Of a stretch of 64,000 nucleotides of DNA, positions 25,351-33,557 are shown one piece after another. Both the position numbers and the translations under genes were made by a program. Source of the DNA: Nocardia lijiangensis NBRC 108240 (GTDB taxonomy: Bacteria; Actinomycetota; Actinomycetes; Mycobacteriales; Mycobacteriaceae); contig NZ_BDBP01000052.1 of NCBI RefSeq assembly GCF_001613045.1, positions 1 through 64,000 on the forward strand. The letters run 5' to 3'. The notes under the pieces are model-generated. The model worked only from the letters and a program-made list of their open reading frames with translations, was not told where the DNA came from and did not search any database. How positions within the stretch are numbered: the first letter of the stretch is position 1; each line of letters begins with the position of its first letter.

Positions 25351-26091
25351 TCACCAGCGCGGCGTCAACGCCCCCAGCGCACCGAGCGCGACCGCGGCGG
25401 CCGTGGACGTGCGCAGCACGGTCGGCCCGAGCAGCACGACGTCCGCTCCGGCCGCGACGAGTTCGGCGAGCTCGACGTCGTCCAGTCCGCCTTCGGGACC
25501 CACGATCAGCACCACCTCCGGCGCGTCCGCGAAGGGCAGTTCGGTGAAACGACCGCGGCCGGATTCGTGCAACGCGGCCACGATCGCGCCCTCGCCCTTG
25601 GCCTTTCGGACCAACTCGAGCAGCTCACGGGTGCGGTGCAGGTCCGCGACCTCGGGAATGTAGGCGCGCCGGGATTGGCGGGCGGCCGAGCGCGCCGCGG
25701 CGCGCCACTTGTCGACGGCCTTGGCGGCCTTGCCCTCCCAGTTGGCGACGCAGCGCGCCGCCTGCCACGGCACGATGACATCGGCGCCCGCCTCGGTCAT
25801 CAGTTCGACGGCCAGCTCCGAACGGTCCGATTTCGGCAGCGCCTGCACCACCGTGACGCGTGGCGCAACCGGCTGCGCCACGGTCTTGTTCAGCACCTTC
25901 AGGTCGAGCCGGTCGCGCTGGGTGGCGACCACCTCCGAGGTGGCGAGCACACCGCGTCCGTCGGACAGGGTGATCGGCTCGCCGACCCGGATGCGCCGCA
26001 CGGTCGCGGCGTGCCGCCCCTCCGGACCGTCGAGCACCGCGATCGCGCCGGGCTCGGGAATGTCGTCGAGGTAGAAGACCGTGGCGGCCAA
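25351..26091 (-). CDS. rsmE: 16S rRNA m3U1498 methyltransferase
   Basis: A 246-residue SPOUT-class methyltransferase modifying U1498 of 16S rRNA, matching Rv2372c. An N-terminal PUA-like domain (GRHAATVRRIRVGEPITLSDG) precedes the SPOUT knot with VGPEGGLDDVEL (about 197-208) and LGPTVLRTSTAA. The start is TTG at 26089-26091, four bases after the dnaJ2 stop, implying coupling. Operon order dnaJ2-rsmE as in M. tuberculosis. Confidence 0.93.
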   Translation of the reverse strand: MAATVFYLDDIPEPGAIAVLDGPEGRHAATVRRIRVGEPITLSDGRGVLATSEVVATQRDRLDLKVLNKTVAQPVAPRVTVVQALPKSDRSELAVELMTEAGADVIVPWQAARCVANWEGKAAKAVDKWRAAARSAARQSRRAYIPEVADLHRTRELLELVRKAKGEGAIVAALHESGRGRFTELPFADAPEVVLIVGPEGGLDDVELAELVAAGADVVLLGPTVLRTSTAAAVALGALGALTPRW

Positions 26092-26095
26092 CGGC

Positions 26096-27253
26096 TCAGC
26101 GCCCGCTGAACGAGGCGCGCAGCCGCGCGAACAGACCGCTGTTGTGCTCGGACTGCGCCGACATCACCTCGGCGCGGTCGCGCTCGCGCATGCCCTTGTA
26201 CTTGCGCAGCAGGTCGGTCTGCTTGCCGTCCAGCTTGGTCGGCACCACGATGTCGAGGTGCGCGATCAGGTCGCCGCGGGCGCCCGAGCGCAGCCGGGGC
26301 ATGCCGTGCCCGCGCAGCACCGACACCTCGTTCGGCTGGGTGCCCGGTGCGATGGTCAGTTCGGTCGGGCCGTCCAGGATCGTGTCGACGACGACGGTGG
26401 TGCCGAGCGCGGCGTCCACCATCGGGACCCGGATGGTGCAGTGCAGATCGTCGCCGTCGCGGACGAACACGTCGTGCGGCTGCTCCACGATCTCCACGTA
26501 CAGATCGCCCGCGTGGCCGCCGCCGGGGCCGACCTCGCCCTGGGCCGCCAGCCGGACCCGCATGCCGTTGGCGACGCCCGCCGGAATGGGCGCGGCGATC
26601 TCGCGACGGGCGCGGACCCGGCCGTCGCCGCCGCACTTGTGGCAGGGATCCGGAATGGTCTCGCCCGCGCCGCGGCAGGTCGGGCACGGCCGCGAGGTGA
26701 GCACCTGGCCGAGGAACGACCGCTGCACGGACTGGACTTCGCCTGCGCCGCCGCAGGTTTCGCAGCGCACCGGCTTGGAGTTGCCGTTGGTGCCCGCGCC
26801 GTGGCAGTTGTCGCAGAGGATCGCGGTGTCGACGGTCAGGTGCTTGGTGACGCCGACCGCGCATTCGGCGAGGCTGAGGCGGGTGCGCAGCAGCGAGTCG
26901 GCGCCCGGCTGCACCCGGCCGCGCGGCTTGCGCCCGCCGCCGCCCGCGCCGCTCATGCCGCCGAAGAACGCCTCGAACACGTCGCCGAGTCCGCCGAAAC
27001 CCGCGCCGGAGAAGCCCGCGCCGGCGCCTCCGCCGGACTCGAGCGGGTCGCCGCCCATGTCGACGATCCGGCGCTTCTCCGGGTCGGAGAGCACCTCGTA
27101 GGCCGCCGACACGTCCTTGAACTTGGCCTGCGCGGCCTCGTCGGGGTTGACGTCCGGGTGGAGTTCGCGAGCCAGCTTGCGGTAGGCGCGCTTGATCTCC
27201 TGGTCGGTCGCGTTCTTCGCGACGCCGAGCAGTCCGTAGTAGTCCCGTGCCAC
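26096..27253 (-). CDS. dnaJ2: Molecular chaperone DnaJ2
   Basis: A 385-residue type I J-protein. The J domain carries His32-Pro33-Asp34, then comes a Gly-rich linker (GGGAGAGFSGAGFGG) and four zinc repeats (CDNCHGAG, CETCGGAG, CPTCRGAG, CHKCGGDG), followed by the two client-binding beta domains. It stimulates DnaK ATPase and matches Rv2373c. The start is GTG at 27253, preceded by a weak GAGAA site. hrcA lies upstream on the same strand, 140 bp away. Confidence 0.95.
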   Translation of the reverse strand: MARDYYGLLGVAKNATDQEIKRAYRKLARELHPDVNPDEAAQAKFKDVSAAYEVLSDPEKRRIVDMGGDPLESGGGAGAGFSGAGFGGLGDVFEAFFGGMSGAGGGGRKPRGRVQPGADSLLRTRLSLAECAVGVTKHLTVDTAILCDNCHGAGTNGNSKPVRCETCGGAGEVQSVQRSFLGQVLTSRPCPTCRGAGETIPDPCHKCGGDGRVRARREIAAPIPAGVANGMRVRLAAQGEVGPGGGHAGDLYVEIVEQPHDVFVRDGDDLHCTIRVPMVDAALGTTVVVDTILDGPTELTIAPGTQPNEVSVLRGHGMPRLRSGARGDLIAHLDIVVPTKLDGKQTDLLRKYKGMRERDRAEVMSAQSEHNSGLFARLRASFSGR

Positions 27254-27393
27254 TTGAGTTCTCTAGTCCTTGGTCGCTGTGACTCGCCTGTGCCGCTCCA
27301 ACCGAATGCCGACGTGGTCGGCATTAGTCGGATGCACTCAACTTTATCCGGCCAGAGGTTCGAGAGTAGCAGCGCCGTGAGCACGGTTCGGCG

Positions 27394-28425
27394 TCAGCGC
27401 TCGGCGAGCACCTCGCCGATATAGCGCGCCACGGCCGCGACCGAGGCGATCGTGCCCGGATAATCCATCCGGGTGGGCCCGAGCACACCCATGCCGCCGA
27501 GCACCGCGCCCTCCACGCCGTAGCCGGTCGACACCACCGACGTGGTGCGCATCTGCTCGACCTGGGTCTCCTCGCCGATACGCACGGTCACCGTGCCGGG
27601 ATGCTGTGCGGCGGCGAGCAGTTTGAGCACGATCACCTGCTCCTCCAGCGCCTCCAGCACCTGCCGCAGCGAACCCGGCAGGCCGAAATCGGCTGCGTTG
27701 CGGGTGAGATTCGCGGTGCCGCCGAGTACGAGGCGCTCCTCCGGGTGCTCGACCAGCGTCTCCACCAGCACGGTGGACACCCGGATCAGCACGTCGCGCA
27801 GCTGACGCGGGGCGCGCTCGGGAAGTTCGGCGACCGCGGCCGAGGCGGAGGCAAGGCGCTTGCCGTCCATCGCGCCGCCGAGCATGGCGCGCAACGCGGC
27901 CAGGTCCTCGTCGTCGATCACCGCGCCGAGTTCCACCAGACGCTGATCGACCCGGCCGGTGTCGGTGATCACCACGAGCAGCAGACGCGCCGGATTCAAC
28001 GCGACCACCTCGATGTGACGCACCGTCGAGGCCGACACGGTCGGGTACTGCACCACCGCGACCTGCCTGGTCAGCTGGGCGAGCAGCCGCACGCCGCGGC
28101 GCAGCACGTCGTCGAGATCGACGCCGGACTCCAGGAACTCCATGATCGCGCGCCGTTCGGCGGGCGAGAGCGGCTTGACCTCGGAGATCCGGTCGACGAA
28201 CTGCCGGTAGCCCTTGTCGGTGGGGATGCGGCCGGAGCTGGTGTGCGGCTGGGCGATGTAGCCCTCGGCCTCCAACACCGCCATGTCGTTGCGGACCGTC
28301 GCGCTGGAGACACCCAGATTGTGCCGCTCCACCAGGGTTTTCGACCCGATGGGCTCCTTCGTGGCGACATAGTCCGCGACGATCGCGCGCAGGACCTCGA
28401 AGCGCCGATCCTCGGTGCTCGACAT
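27394..28425 (-). CDS. hrcA: Heat-inducible transcription repressor HrcA
   Basis: A 343-residue repressor of the CIRCE heat-shock regulon. The winged HTH lies near the start (VADYVATKEPIGSKTLVERHNLGVSSATVRNDMAVLE spans it), followed by the GAF-like dimer domain and TGYGVEGAVLGGMGVLGPTRMDY near the C-terminus. It matches Rv2374c. ATG at 28425 follows GAGGAGGTGGGG. No CIRCE element (TTAGCACTC-N9-GAGTGCTAA) was found in its own upstream region, so autoregulation by CIRCE is not supported here. Confidence 0.95.
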   Translation of the reverse strand: MSSTEDRRFEVLRAIVADYVATKEPIGSKTLVERHNLGVSSATVRNDMAVLEAEGYIAQPHTSSGRIPTDKGYRQFVDRISEVKPLSPAERRAIMEFLESGVDLDDVLRRGVRLLAQLTRQVAVVQYPTVSASTVRHIEVVALNPARLLLVVITDTGRVDQRLVELGAVIDDEDLAALRAMLGGAMDGKRLASASAAVAELPERAPRQLRDVLIRVSTVLVETLVEHPEERLVLGGTANLTRNAADFGLPGSLRQVLEALEEQVIVLKLLAAAQHPGTVTVRIGEETQVEQMRTTSVVSTGYGVEGAVLGGMGVLGPTRMDYPGTIASVAAVARYIGEVLAER

Positions 28426-28734
28426 CGGCCCCACCTCCTCGCCTTCTCGATACGCCGCGGGCCCGCCGACGCATGTGGGAGGGCACGAAGCCTCGCGGTC
28501 TCCCGGTCGTCTGAGTATCCAGTTTAGTGGCCGACCTGCCAATCGCCCGGCCTCGCGTAGCGCGTGACCGGGCGATCGTGGCATTCTCGGCGACGTTGTC
28601 GCGAAACGCAATGGGGAGGGGACTCTTCGGCAGCCGACACAGTGGGGCAGCACGATGATCACGGCCGATCGCGGTTTGCATCATCTGAGGGTCGCACCGC
28701 CGCCTTGGCGCGCCCCGTGGGCGACCGGCGAGCC
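28426..28734. other. hrcA upstream region
   Basis: 309 bp between hrcA and the next credible coding start. A possible minus-strand -10 (TAAACT, 28521-28526) could serve hrcA. Reading frames through the rest have non-protein-like composition (rich in Arg, His, Trp). No CIRCE, tRNA or hairpin was seen. Confidence 0.5.
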
Positions 28735-28929
28735 GTGGTCCCGGTCGTCGCCGGACACACCACCATCATCTACTCGCGCGCGGCCGTCGCACCGACCACC
28801 AACGGCGCGATCGGCGCTGAACCACCGCCGCTGCCCGGCCTGGTCTGGTTCTCCCTCACCTGGACGACCATCGGGCTCCCCCTTGCCCTCGCGATCGTGT
28901 TCGGGATCATGCAGCTGTTCGTGCGCTGA
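28735..28929 (+). CDS. Small single-pass membrane protein, unknown
   Basis: About 64 residues as called. The convincing part is the C-terminal half: a Pro-rich turn (EPPPLPGLVW) and then a transmembrane helix (FSLTWTTIGLPLALAIVFGIMQLF). The frame is open back to a GTG at 28564, but that upstream part does not look like protein, so a start near the GTG at 28735 (or 28717) was chosen without ribosome-site support. The function is unknown. Confidence 0.4.
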   Translation: MVPVVAGHTTIIYSRAAVAPTTNGAIGAEPPPLPGLVWFSLTWTTIGLPLALAIVFGIMQLFVR

Positions 28930-28932
28930 CTC

Positions 28933-29148
28933 TCAGCGGCTGTCGAAACCCTTGGCGTGCTTGCCCGCCTGGGCGTCGAGCCCGAGCATGGCGAGCAGCG
29001 ACTCGCAGTCGGCGGCGTCGTAGGCGTGTGCGGCGACCGTCCGGGCCGCGATCGCGCTCTTGCGCGCGCTCTCCGCTTTCTGGGCGGCCCTGGTCTCGGC
29101 GAATTCTCCCGAACATGGAACGAGATCGATGGGCTGGTCCTGGGACAT
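28933..29148 (-). CDS. Small hypothetical protein
   Basis: 71 residues, soluble and helical, with an Ala/Arg/Lys-rich centre (RAAQKAESARKSAIAARTVA) and two cysteines. ATG at 29148 follows GAGGAG at good spacing, which supports real translation. No family was recognised. It is convergent with the small membrane protein and divergent from the NAD(P)-binding protein gene. Confidence 0.6.
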   Translation of the reverse strand: MSQDQPIDLVPCSGEFAETRAAQKAESARKSAIAARTVAAHAYDAADCESLLAMLGLDAQAGKHAKGFDSR

Positions 29149-29291
29149 GGGACTCCTCGGTGTCGAGCCGGAGCCTACGCGGGTTCCCCGGCCCGCGATA
29201 GAGCGCATACCAGGACGTTCGCGGACACATGTCACACCTCGGGTGGCCGCGTCGTCCTCCGGAGGTAGGTATCGACGCGAAGGAGTACCGG

Positions 29292-30047
29292 ATGCGAATC
29301 GCAGTAGTGGGTGCGAGCGGGCGGATCGGCCGCGAAGTGGTCGACGTGCTGAAGAACAAGGGCCACGACATCGTGGCGATCACCAGGACCTCGGGCGTGG
29401 ACGTCTATACCGGTGCGGGACTGGCGGACACCTTGGCCGGGGTGGACGTCGTGGTGGACGCGGTCAGCACGACGACCACCGACACCGCGGCCGTGACGGA
29501 CTACTTCGGCACCGTCGCGCGCACCGTGCAGCGGGAGGCGGCCGCGGCGGGCGTGCGGCGCATCGCGGTCATCTCGATCATCGGCATCGACCCGTTCACC
29601 GCGGGGCACTACGCCGGAAAACTGGCGCACGAGGCGGGCTACCGCGAGGGCCCGGTGCCGGTGCGGGTGCTGCGGGCGGCCCAGTTCCACGAATTCACCG
29701 AGATGATGCTCGAGTGGACGACTCGCGACGACACGGCCTACGTGCCCGCGTTCCCGACACAACTCGTCGCGGCCCGCACCACCGCCGAAGAGCTGGCCGC
29801 CCTCGCACTCGCCGACAGCGCGGCCGACATGGTCGAGATCGCGGGCCCCGAGAAGCTGGACCTCGCCGCTGCCGTGGCGAAACTCGCTGCGCGACGGGGT
29901 GATCCGTCTCGCGTCGAGGCGATCACCGCCAGCACGGACCCGAACTTCGAGTTACAGGTCGCCGGCGCGCTGCTGCCCGGACCGGACGCGATCTTGGCGG
30001 GGCCGACGTTCGACGAATGGCTGGACCGCAAGTACCCGGCGCGGTAG
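29292..30047 (+). CDS. NAD(P)-binding atypical SDR (NmrA-like)
   Basis: 251 residues with an N-terminal Rossmann motif MRIAVVGASGRIGREV (GxxGxxG) and a RIAVISIIGID segment in place of the classical catalytic Tyr-x3-Lys motif, as in atypical SDR/NmrA proteins. It probably binds NAD(P) in a redox-sensing or reductase role; the substrate is unknown. ATG at 29292 follows AAGGAG. It stands alone, convergent with hemW across 126 bp. Confidence 0.85.
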   Translation: MRIAVVGASGRIGREVVDVLKNKGHDIVAITRTSGVDVYTGAGLADTLAGVDVVVDAVSTTTTDTAAVTDYFGTVARTVQREAAAAGVRRIAVISIIGIDPFTAGHYAGKLAHEAGYREGPVPVRVLRAAQFHEFTEMMLEWTTRDDTAYVPAFPTQLVAARTTAEELAALALADSAADMVEIAGPEKLDLAAAVAKLAARRGDPSRVEAITASTDPNFELQVAGALLPGPDAILAGPTFDEWLDRKYPAR

Positions 30048-30173
30048 TCGACACGAAAGGTGCTGCGGCCGCACCAGTCCTACAGCCACCATTCGACTCC
30101 CGCCGATTCTCGCAACGTGCTTCACCACAGCACGCTCTGTGCGTGCCTGAAGAGGCCGGGTGGGGCTGCGGGG

Positions 30174-31379
30174 TCAGGCGAGGAGGTCGCGCACAATACC
30201 GTCGGCGAGGAGGCGGCCGCGGTCGGTGAGGACGAGGTGGTCAGCGGATCGAATGGCCAAGCCGTCGGCGATGATTCGGTCCACGGCGGGGGCGGCGGAG
30301 GGTGCGAGATCGGCCAGCGGGAGGCCGGTGCGGAGGCGCACCGTGAGCATGATGCGTTCGAGGTAGCGCTCGTCGTCGGTGAGCGACTCCCAGCCGGCGG
30401 CGGGCAGTCCGCCGCGGGCGACGCGCTCGGCGTACCGGGCCGGATGCTTGACGTTCCACCAGCGCACGCCGCCGAGGTGGCTGTGCGCGCCGGGACCCGC
30501 GCCCAGCCAGTCGCCGCCGTCCCAGTAGCCGAGGTTGTGCCTGCATCGAGCGGAATCGTTTGCCGCCCAATTGGATACCTCGTACCAGGTTAGTCCGGCG
30601 GCGGTGAGGCGGGTGTCGATGCGTTCGTAGCGGGCGGCGAGCACGTCGTCGTCGGGGGCGGGTAGTTCGCCGCGACGTACCTTGCGCGCCAACGCGGTTC
30701 CGTCCTCGACGATGAGCGAATACGCGGAGACGTGGTCCACACCGGCGTCGAGCACCGCGTCCAGGCTGGCGTCGAGATCGGCGTCGCGCTCGCCGGGCGT
30801 TCCGTAGATCAGGTCCAGGTTCACGTGCTCGAATCCCGCGGCGCGCGCTTCGCGGGCGGCAGCGACCGCGCGGCCCGGCGTGTGGGTGCGGTCCAGCACG
30901 GCAAGCACGTGGCGGGCGGCCGACTGCATGCCAAGCGAGATGCGGGTGTACCCCGCCGCCCTGAGGCGATCGAAGAACTCCGGCGAGGTGGATTCCGGAT
31001 TCGACTCGGTGGTCACCTCGGCATCCGGCGCGAGGGCGAACGCCGACCGGACGGCGTCGAGCACCTCGGCGAGACCGTCCCCACCCAGCAGCGACGGTGT
31101 GCCGCCACCCACGAAGACGGTCGAGACCTCGGGCGTGGCCGACGGCAGCCCGGCGAACCGATCGGCGGCCGCGGCCAGTTCGCCGCGCAGCGCCGCGAGC
31201 CACGACTGCGGCGACGCCGAACTGCCGAGCTCCCCCGCGGTGTAGGTGTTGAAGTCGCAGTATCCGCAGCGTGTCGCACAGAAGGGCACGTGCACGTACA
31301 CACCGAACGGCCCGCCGCCGAAGTCGCGCAGCACGGGCGCGTCGGCGTCGATCTCCGAGAGGGATACGGCGGAACTCAC
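30174..31379 (-). CDS. hemW: Radical SAM heme chaperone HemW
   Basis: A 401-residue radical SAM protein matching Rv2388c (annotated HemN). The 4Fe-4S motif is Cys34-x3-Cys38-x2-Cys41 followed by DF rather than the extra Cys of true HemN, which marks it as HemW, a heme-transfer chaperone, not coproporphyrinogen oxidase. Other marks are GGGTPSLL, NPESTSPEF, SLGMQSA and the HemN C-terminal region (NLGYWDGGDWLGAGPGAHS). The start is GTG at 31379. Confidence 0.92.
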   Translation of the reverse strand: MSSAVSLSEIDADAPVLRDFGGGPFGVYVHVPFCATRCGYCDFNTYTAGELGSSASPQSWLAALRGELAAAADRFAGLPSATPEVSTVFVGGGTPSLLGGDGLAEVLDAVRSAFALAPDAEVTTESNPESTSPEFFDRLRAAGYTRISLGMQSAARHVLAVLDRTHTPGRAVAAAREARAAGFEHVNLDLIYGTPGERDADLDASLDAVLDAGVDHVSAYSLIVEDGTALARKVRRGELPAPDDDVLAARYERIDTRLTAAGLTWYEVSNWAANDSARCRHNLGYWDGGDWLGAGPGAHSHLGGVRWWNVKHPARYAERVARGGLPAAGWESLTDDERYLERIMLTVRLRTGLPLADLAPSAAPAVDRIIADGLAIRSADHLVLTDRGRLLADGIVRDLLA

Positions 31380-31409
31380 CTGTCCAGTGTGCCCGCCGAA
31401 CCTCGACGC

Positions 31410-31436
31410 CCTCCGCCCGGGGACCGCCCGCGGAGG
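31410..31436 (-). terminator. Hairpin after the hadAB fusion gene
   Basis: CCTCCGC (31410-31416) and GCGGAGG (31430-31436) pair across a 13-base loop directly against the hadAB stop codon. Confidence 0.5.
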
Positions 31437-32471
31437 CTACGCGAAGCGGACGTCCACGGTGGCAAGGCCGAAGACCTTGCGTCCCGCGGACTTCGCGACG
31501 ATGACCACGACAGCGCTCCTGCTCTCGGGGTCGATCGACTTGATACGCCCGGTGAACTCGACGCTTCCGGCGCAGGCGGCTTCGACGACGGTGTAGTTCG
31601 ACAGCCGGACCGCGTACTTGGTGACAGCGCCCGGGTCACCGAGCCACCCGGTGACAAATCCTGCCCCCAGGCCCATGGTGAGCATGCCGTGCGCGATCAC
31701 ACCGGGAAGACCCGCGAGCGCGGCGACCCCTTCGTGCCAGTGGATCGGGTTCGCATCACCGGAGACCCCGGCGTAATTCACGAGGTCACCTCGCGTCAGC
31801 CGCACGACCCGAGCCGGAAGCTCGTCGCCGACGGCGATGTCCTCGAATCGGACCGTGGTACGCGGGATACGGGTCCGCGAGGTCGAGGAAAGGCATGGGC
31901 CGGTCTCGGAAACCGGGTCAGCCGCATTGTGCGCGGGCGCTGCCGAGGCCGCGGTTCGAGAGGTCATGTCGATGCCGTGCATGACCACACGCTCGATCGC
32001 CTCACCGATGCCTGCGGCGACGTCCTCGCCCGTGATGCCGATGACGGTCGTATGCATGATCTGCACGACCTCGCCGGTCTGATCGGTGAAGGTGTTGGTG
32101 ATGGTGAGCAGGTCCTTGCCCGCTATGCGGCGAACCGCGGAGAGTTCGACATCGCTGGTCAACCGATCACCGGTGAGCACCGGCTTGTACATCTCGAAGA
32201 CCTGATCGGTCTGCACGAACACGTCGTAGCCCCTGATGACCGTTTCGAAGAGCTTACGGTTGGCCAGCATCGCGGCTGTCGAGATGAACGTGGTCGGTGC
32301 GACCAAACCGGCGTACCCGAGGTCACCGGCAGCGTCCTCGCTCCAGTGCGCCGGATGGAAATCCTGCACGGCCCGCGCGTACTCGCGGATCTTCTCCCGG
32401 CCCACTTCGTAGTAGTCGTCCGCACGATAGCGATGCCCCACCAGCCCGGCCACATCGAACGTTGCTTCCAC
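31437..32471 (-). CDS. Fused (3R)-hydroxyacyl-ACP dehydratase HadA-HadB
   Basis: 344 residues joining two hot-dog domains. Residues 1-150 match HadA (N-terminal MaoC-like; VQDFHPAHW). A Ser/Thr/Ala linker (about 168-200) follows. The C-terminal half matches HadB, with the hydratase motif YAGVSGDANPIHWHEG (catalytic Asp and His) and PGVIAHGMLTMG. In mycobacteria HadA and HadB are separate genes that heterodimerise in the FAS-II dehydration step of mycolic acid synthesis. A fused form is known in Nocardia-like genomes. GTG at 32471 follows GAGGAGCGG. It is not in the rpmG-hadABC context of mycobacteria. Confidence 0.88.
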   Translation of the reverse strand: MEATFDVAGLVGHRYRADDYYEVGREKIREYARAVQDFHPAHWSEDAAGDLGYAGLVAPTTFISTAAMLANRKLFETVIRGYDVFVQTDQVFEMYKPVLTGDRLTSDVELSAVRRIAGKDLLTITNTFTDQTGEVVQIMHTTVIGITGEDVAAGIGEAIERVVMHGIDMTSRTAASAAPAHNAADPVSETGPCLSSTSRTRIPRTTVRFEDIAVGDELPARVVRLTRGDLVNYAGVSGDANPIHWHEGVAALAGLPGVIAHGMLTMGLGAGFVTGWLGDPGAVTKYAVRLSNYTVVEAACAGSVEFTGRIKSIDPESRSAVVVIVAKSAGRKVFGLATVDVRFA

Positions 32472-32673
32472 CAAGCCGCTCCTCGCTCCAGAATTCCTCG
32501 GGACGCGTATCGGCATCCACACAACACAAGCGCATTCACGCGTGAAACGCCACCCTCCCACAGGACACAGCGCCGGTGCCACGCAAGCCGAACGGTCGTC
32601 GGTCAGGTGGTGGGGCGTTGCGACCGGCGCTGTCGGCGATGCATCACGACTGGAAGCGCCAGTCGGGGGCCCG

Positions 32674-32701
32674 GCGGCCGCGCTGACCAGCGCGCGGCCG
32701 C
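32674..32701. terminator. Hairpin after the SnoaL-like gene
   Basis: GCGGCCGCGC (32674-32683) and GCGCGGCCGC (32692-32701) form a perfect 10-bp stem with an 8-base loop, 13 bp past the stop of the minus-strand SnoaL-like gene. Confidence 0.65.
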
Positions 32702-32714
32702 GAACGACCGAAAC

Positions 32715-33131
32715 TCACTCCGCGACGATCGGCGTGTTCTGGTTCGCGGTGAGCAGCCAGCGGCCCTCCTCCTTGGCCATCACGTACATCGGGGTGCCCT
32801 CGCTCTCCAGGACGCCCTCGGTGGTGAAGTACCGCTGGCGCACCTTCACCGCGGCCACGTCGGGGCGGATGAACAGGACGTGCTCGAGCTCGTAGGTCGC
32901 CTTGCCGTGCGCGGTCGCGCCGGGCAGCACGGCGGCGGTGAACTCGGCGATGGCGTCGCGGCCGAACAGGCGCTTGCCGTGACCCGTCGTCCAGATGGCG
33001 TCGGCGCGGAACAGCGCGACGAATTCGTCGACGAGCTCGTGCTGCTGCACGTGCTCGACGGTGGCGACGAGCTGGCGGATGGCTTCGATTTCGACGTCGG
33101 CGTCGACGGGTGCGGTACTCATGCGGTACAC
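32715..33131 (-). CDS. SnoaL-like/NTF2-fold protein (SgcJ/EcaC family)
   Basis: A 138-residue alpha+beta barrel protein of the SnoaL-like superfamily: IEAIRQLVATVEHVQQHELVD at the start, a FGRDAIAEFTAAV helix and KEEGRWLLTANQNTP at the end, the classic SgcJ/EcaC/YybH pattern. Such proteins bind small molecules; no reaction can be assigned. GTG at 33131 has GAGG at suitable spacing; the ATG three codons later does not. It is transcribed away from the sulfite reductase operon. Confidence 0.8.
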   Translation of the reverse strand: MYRMSTAPVDADVEIEAIRQLVATVEHVQQHELVDEFVALFRADAIWTTGHGKRLFGRDAIAEFTAAVLPGATAHGKATYELEHVLFIRPDVAAVKVRQRYFTTEGVLESEGTPMYVMAKEEGRWLLTANQNTPIVAE

Positions 33132-33324
33132 ACTCGTACCTCGAGCAAACTCGAGGTCAACGGGGTAGTGCCGCGGTTCACATCGGACAGTTCGGGCGAA
33201 TCACCGGCCGCATTCGCCCCGGGAAATATGACGACCATCACAAATAGACCTCGCGGTCCAGGGAATTTCCCCCTATTCCGCGGGAAATACTGGGATGACG
33301 GTCGGAACGCCCCTGCTGACATGG

Positions 33325-33337
33325 CACAATAGCCCTC
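33325..33337 (+). promoter_or_regulatory. -10 element placing a leaderless start for the cysteine leader peptide
   Basis: CACAAT at 33325-33330 is a reasonable actinobacterial -10. Seven bases separate it from the ATG at 33338, so transcription would start at or next to the A of the start codon, giving a leaderless mRNA. No clear -35 was seen. Confidence 0.65.
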
Positions 33338-33430
33338 ATGCGCGCATCGGGAGTACGACTTGTGGCACGTCGCCACGTCGACTACAAGCGCGTCTGTAGC
33401 GCCTGCTGTCTGCCCGGTTCTCACCGGTAG
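33338..33430 (+). CDS. Cysteine-rich leader peptide (attenuator uORF) of the sulfate-reduction operon
   Basis: A 30-codon ORF starting MRASGVRLVARRHVDYK and ending RVCSACCLPGSHR. The RRHVDxxR-x-[CS]-x-AC pattern is a recurrent leader-peptide family ahead of sulfur genes in actinobacteria. In mycobacteria, leaderless short ORFs with clustered Cys codons act as cysteine-responsive attenuators. When Cys-tRNA is scarce the ribosome should stall at the TGT/TGC/TGT codons (33395-33409 region) and change leader structure so that the sulfite reductase gene is translated. There is no ribosome site; the ATG is the likely transcript 5' end. Confidence 0.85.
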   Translation: MRASGVRLVARRHVDYKRVCSACCLPGSHR

Positions 33431-33494
33431 CTCAGCGGCGCCTTCTTCCGGGTTTCCCGGCGATCCCTTATCGCATCGGTCCGCTGACACCGCG

Positions 33495-33517
33495 GGCGTG
33501 AGTCAGCCCCTCACGCC
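33495..33517 (+). promoter_or_regulatory. Leader stem-loop between the Cys uORF and sulfite reductase gene
   Basis: GGCGTGA (33495-33501) and TCACGCC (33511-33517) pair across a 9-base loop, 41 bp before the sulfite reductase ATG. It is a candidate structure affected by ribosome stalling on the leader ORF. The alternative pairing partner was not identified. Confidence 0.45.
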
Positions 33518-33557
33518 TTCAGCACGGATGTACCACCCACCCAGCAGGAGCGACCTC

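Noticed and set aside
27254..27345. HAIR-like heat-shock sites (TTGAGT-N7-ACTAAT on the minus strand at 27323-27341; a CTTGAGT half-site at the dnaJ2 start)
   Set aside because: Only one half of each matches the CTTGAGT-N7-ACTCAAG consensus; too degenerate to call an HspR operator.
28564..28734. Upstream extension of the small membrane protein frame to GTG 28564
   Set aside because: The 57 extra residues are rich in Trp, His, Cys and Arg, unlike protein, and there is no ribosome site at 28564.
30732..33332. Plus-strand open frame of 866 codons across hemW, hadAB and the SnoaL-like gene
   Set aside because: Shadow frame typical of 70% GC DNA; it crosses three real genes and two terminators.
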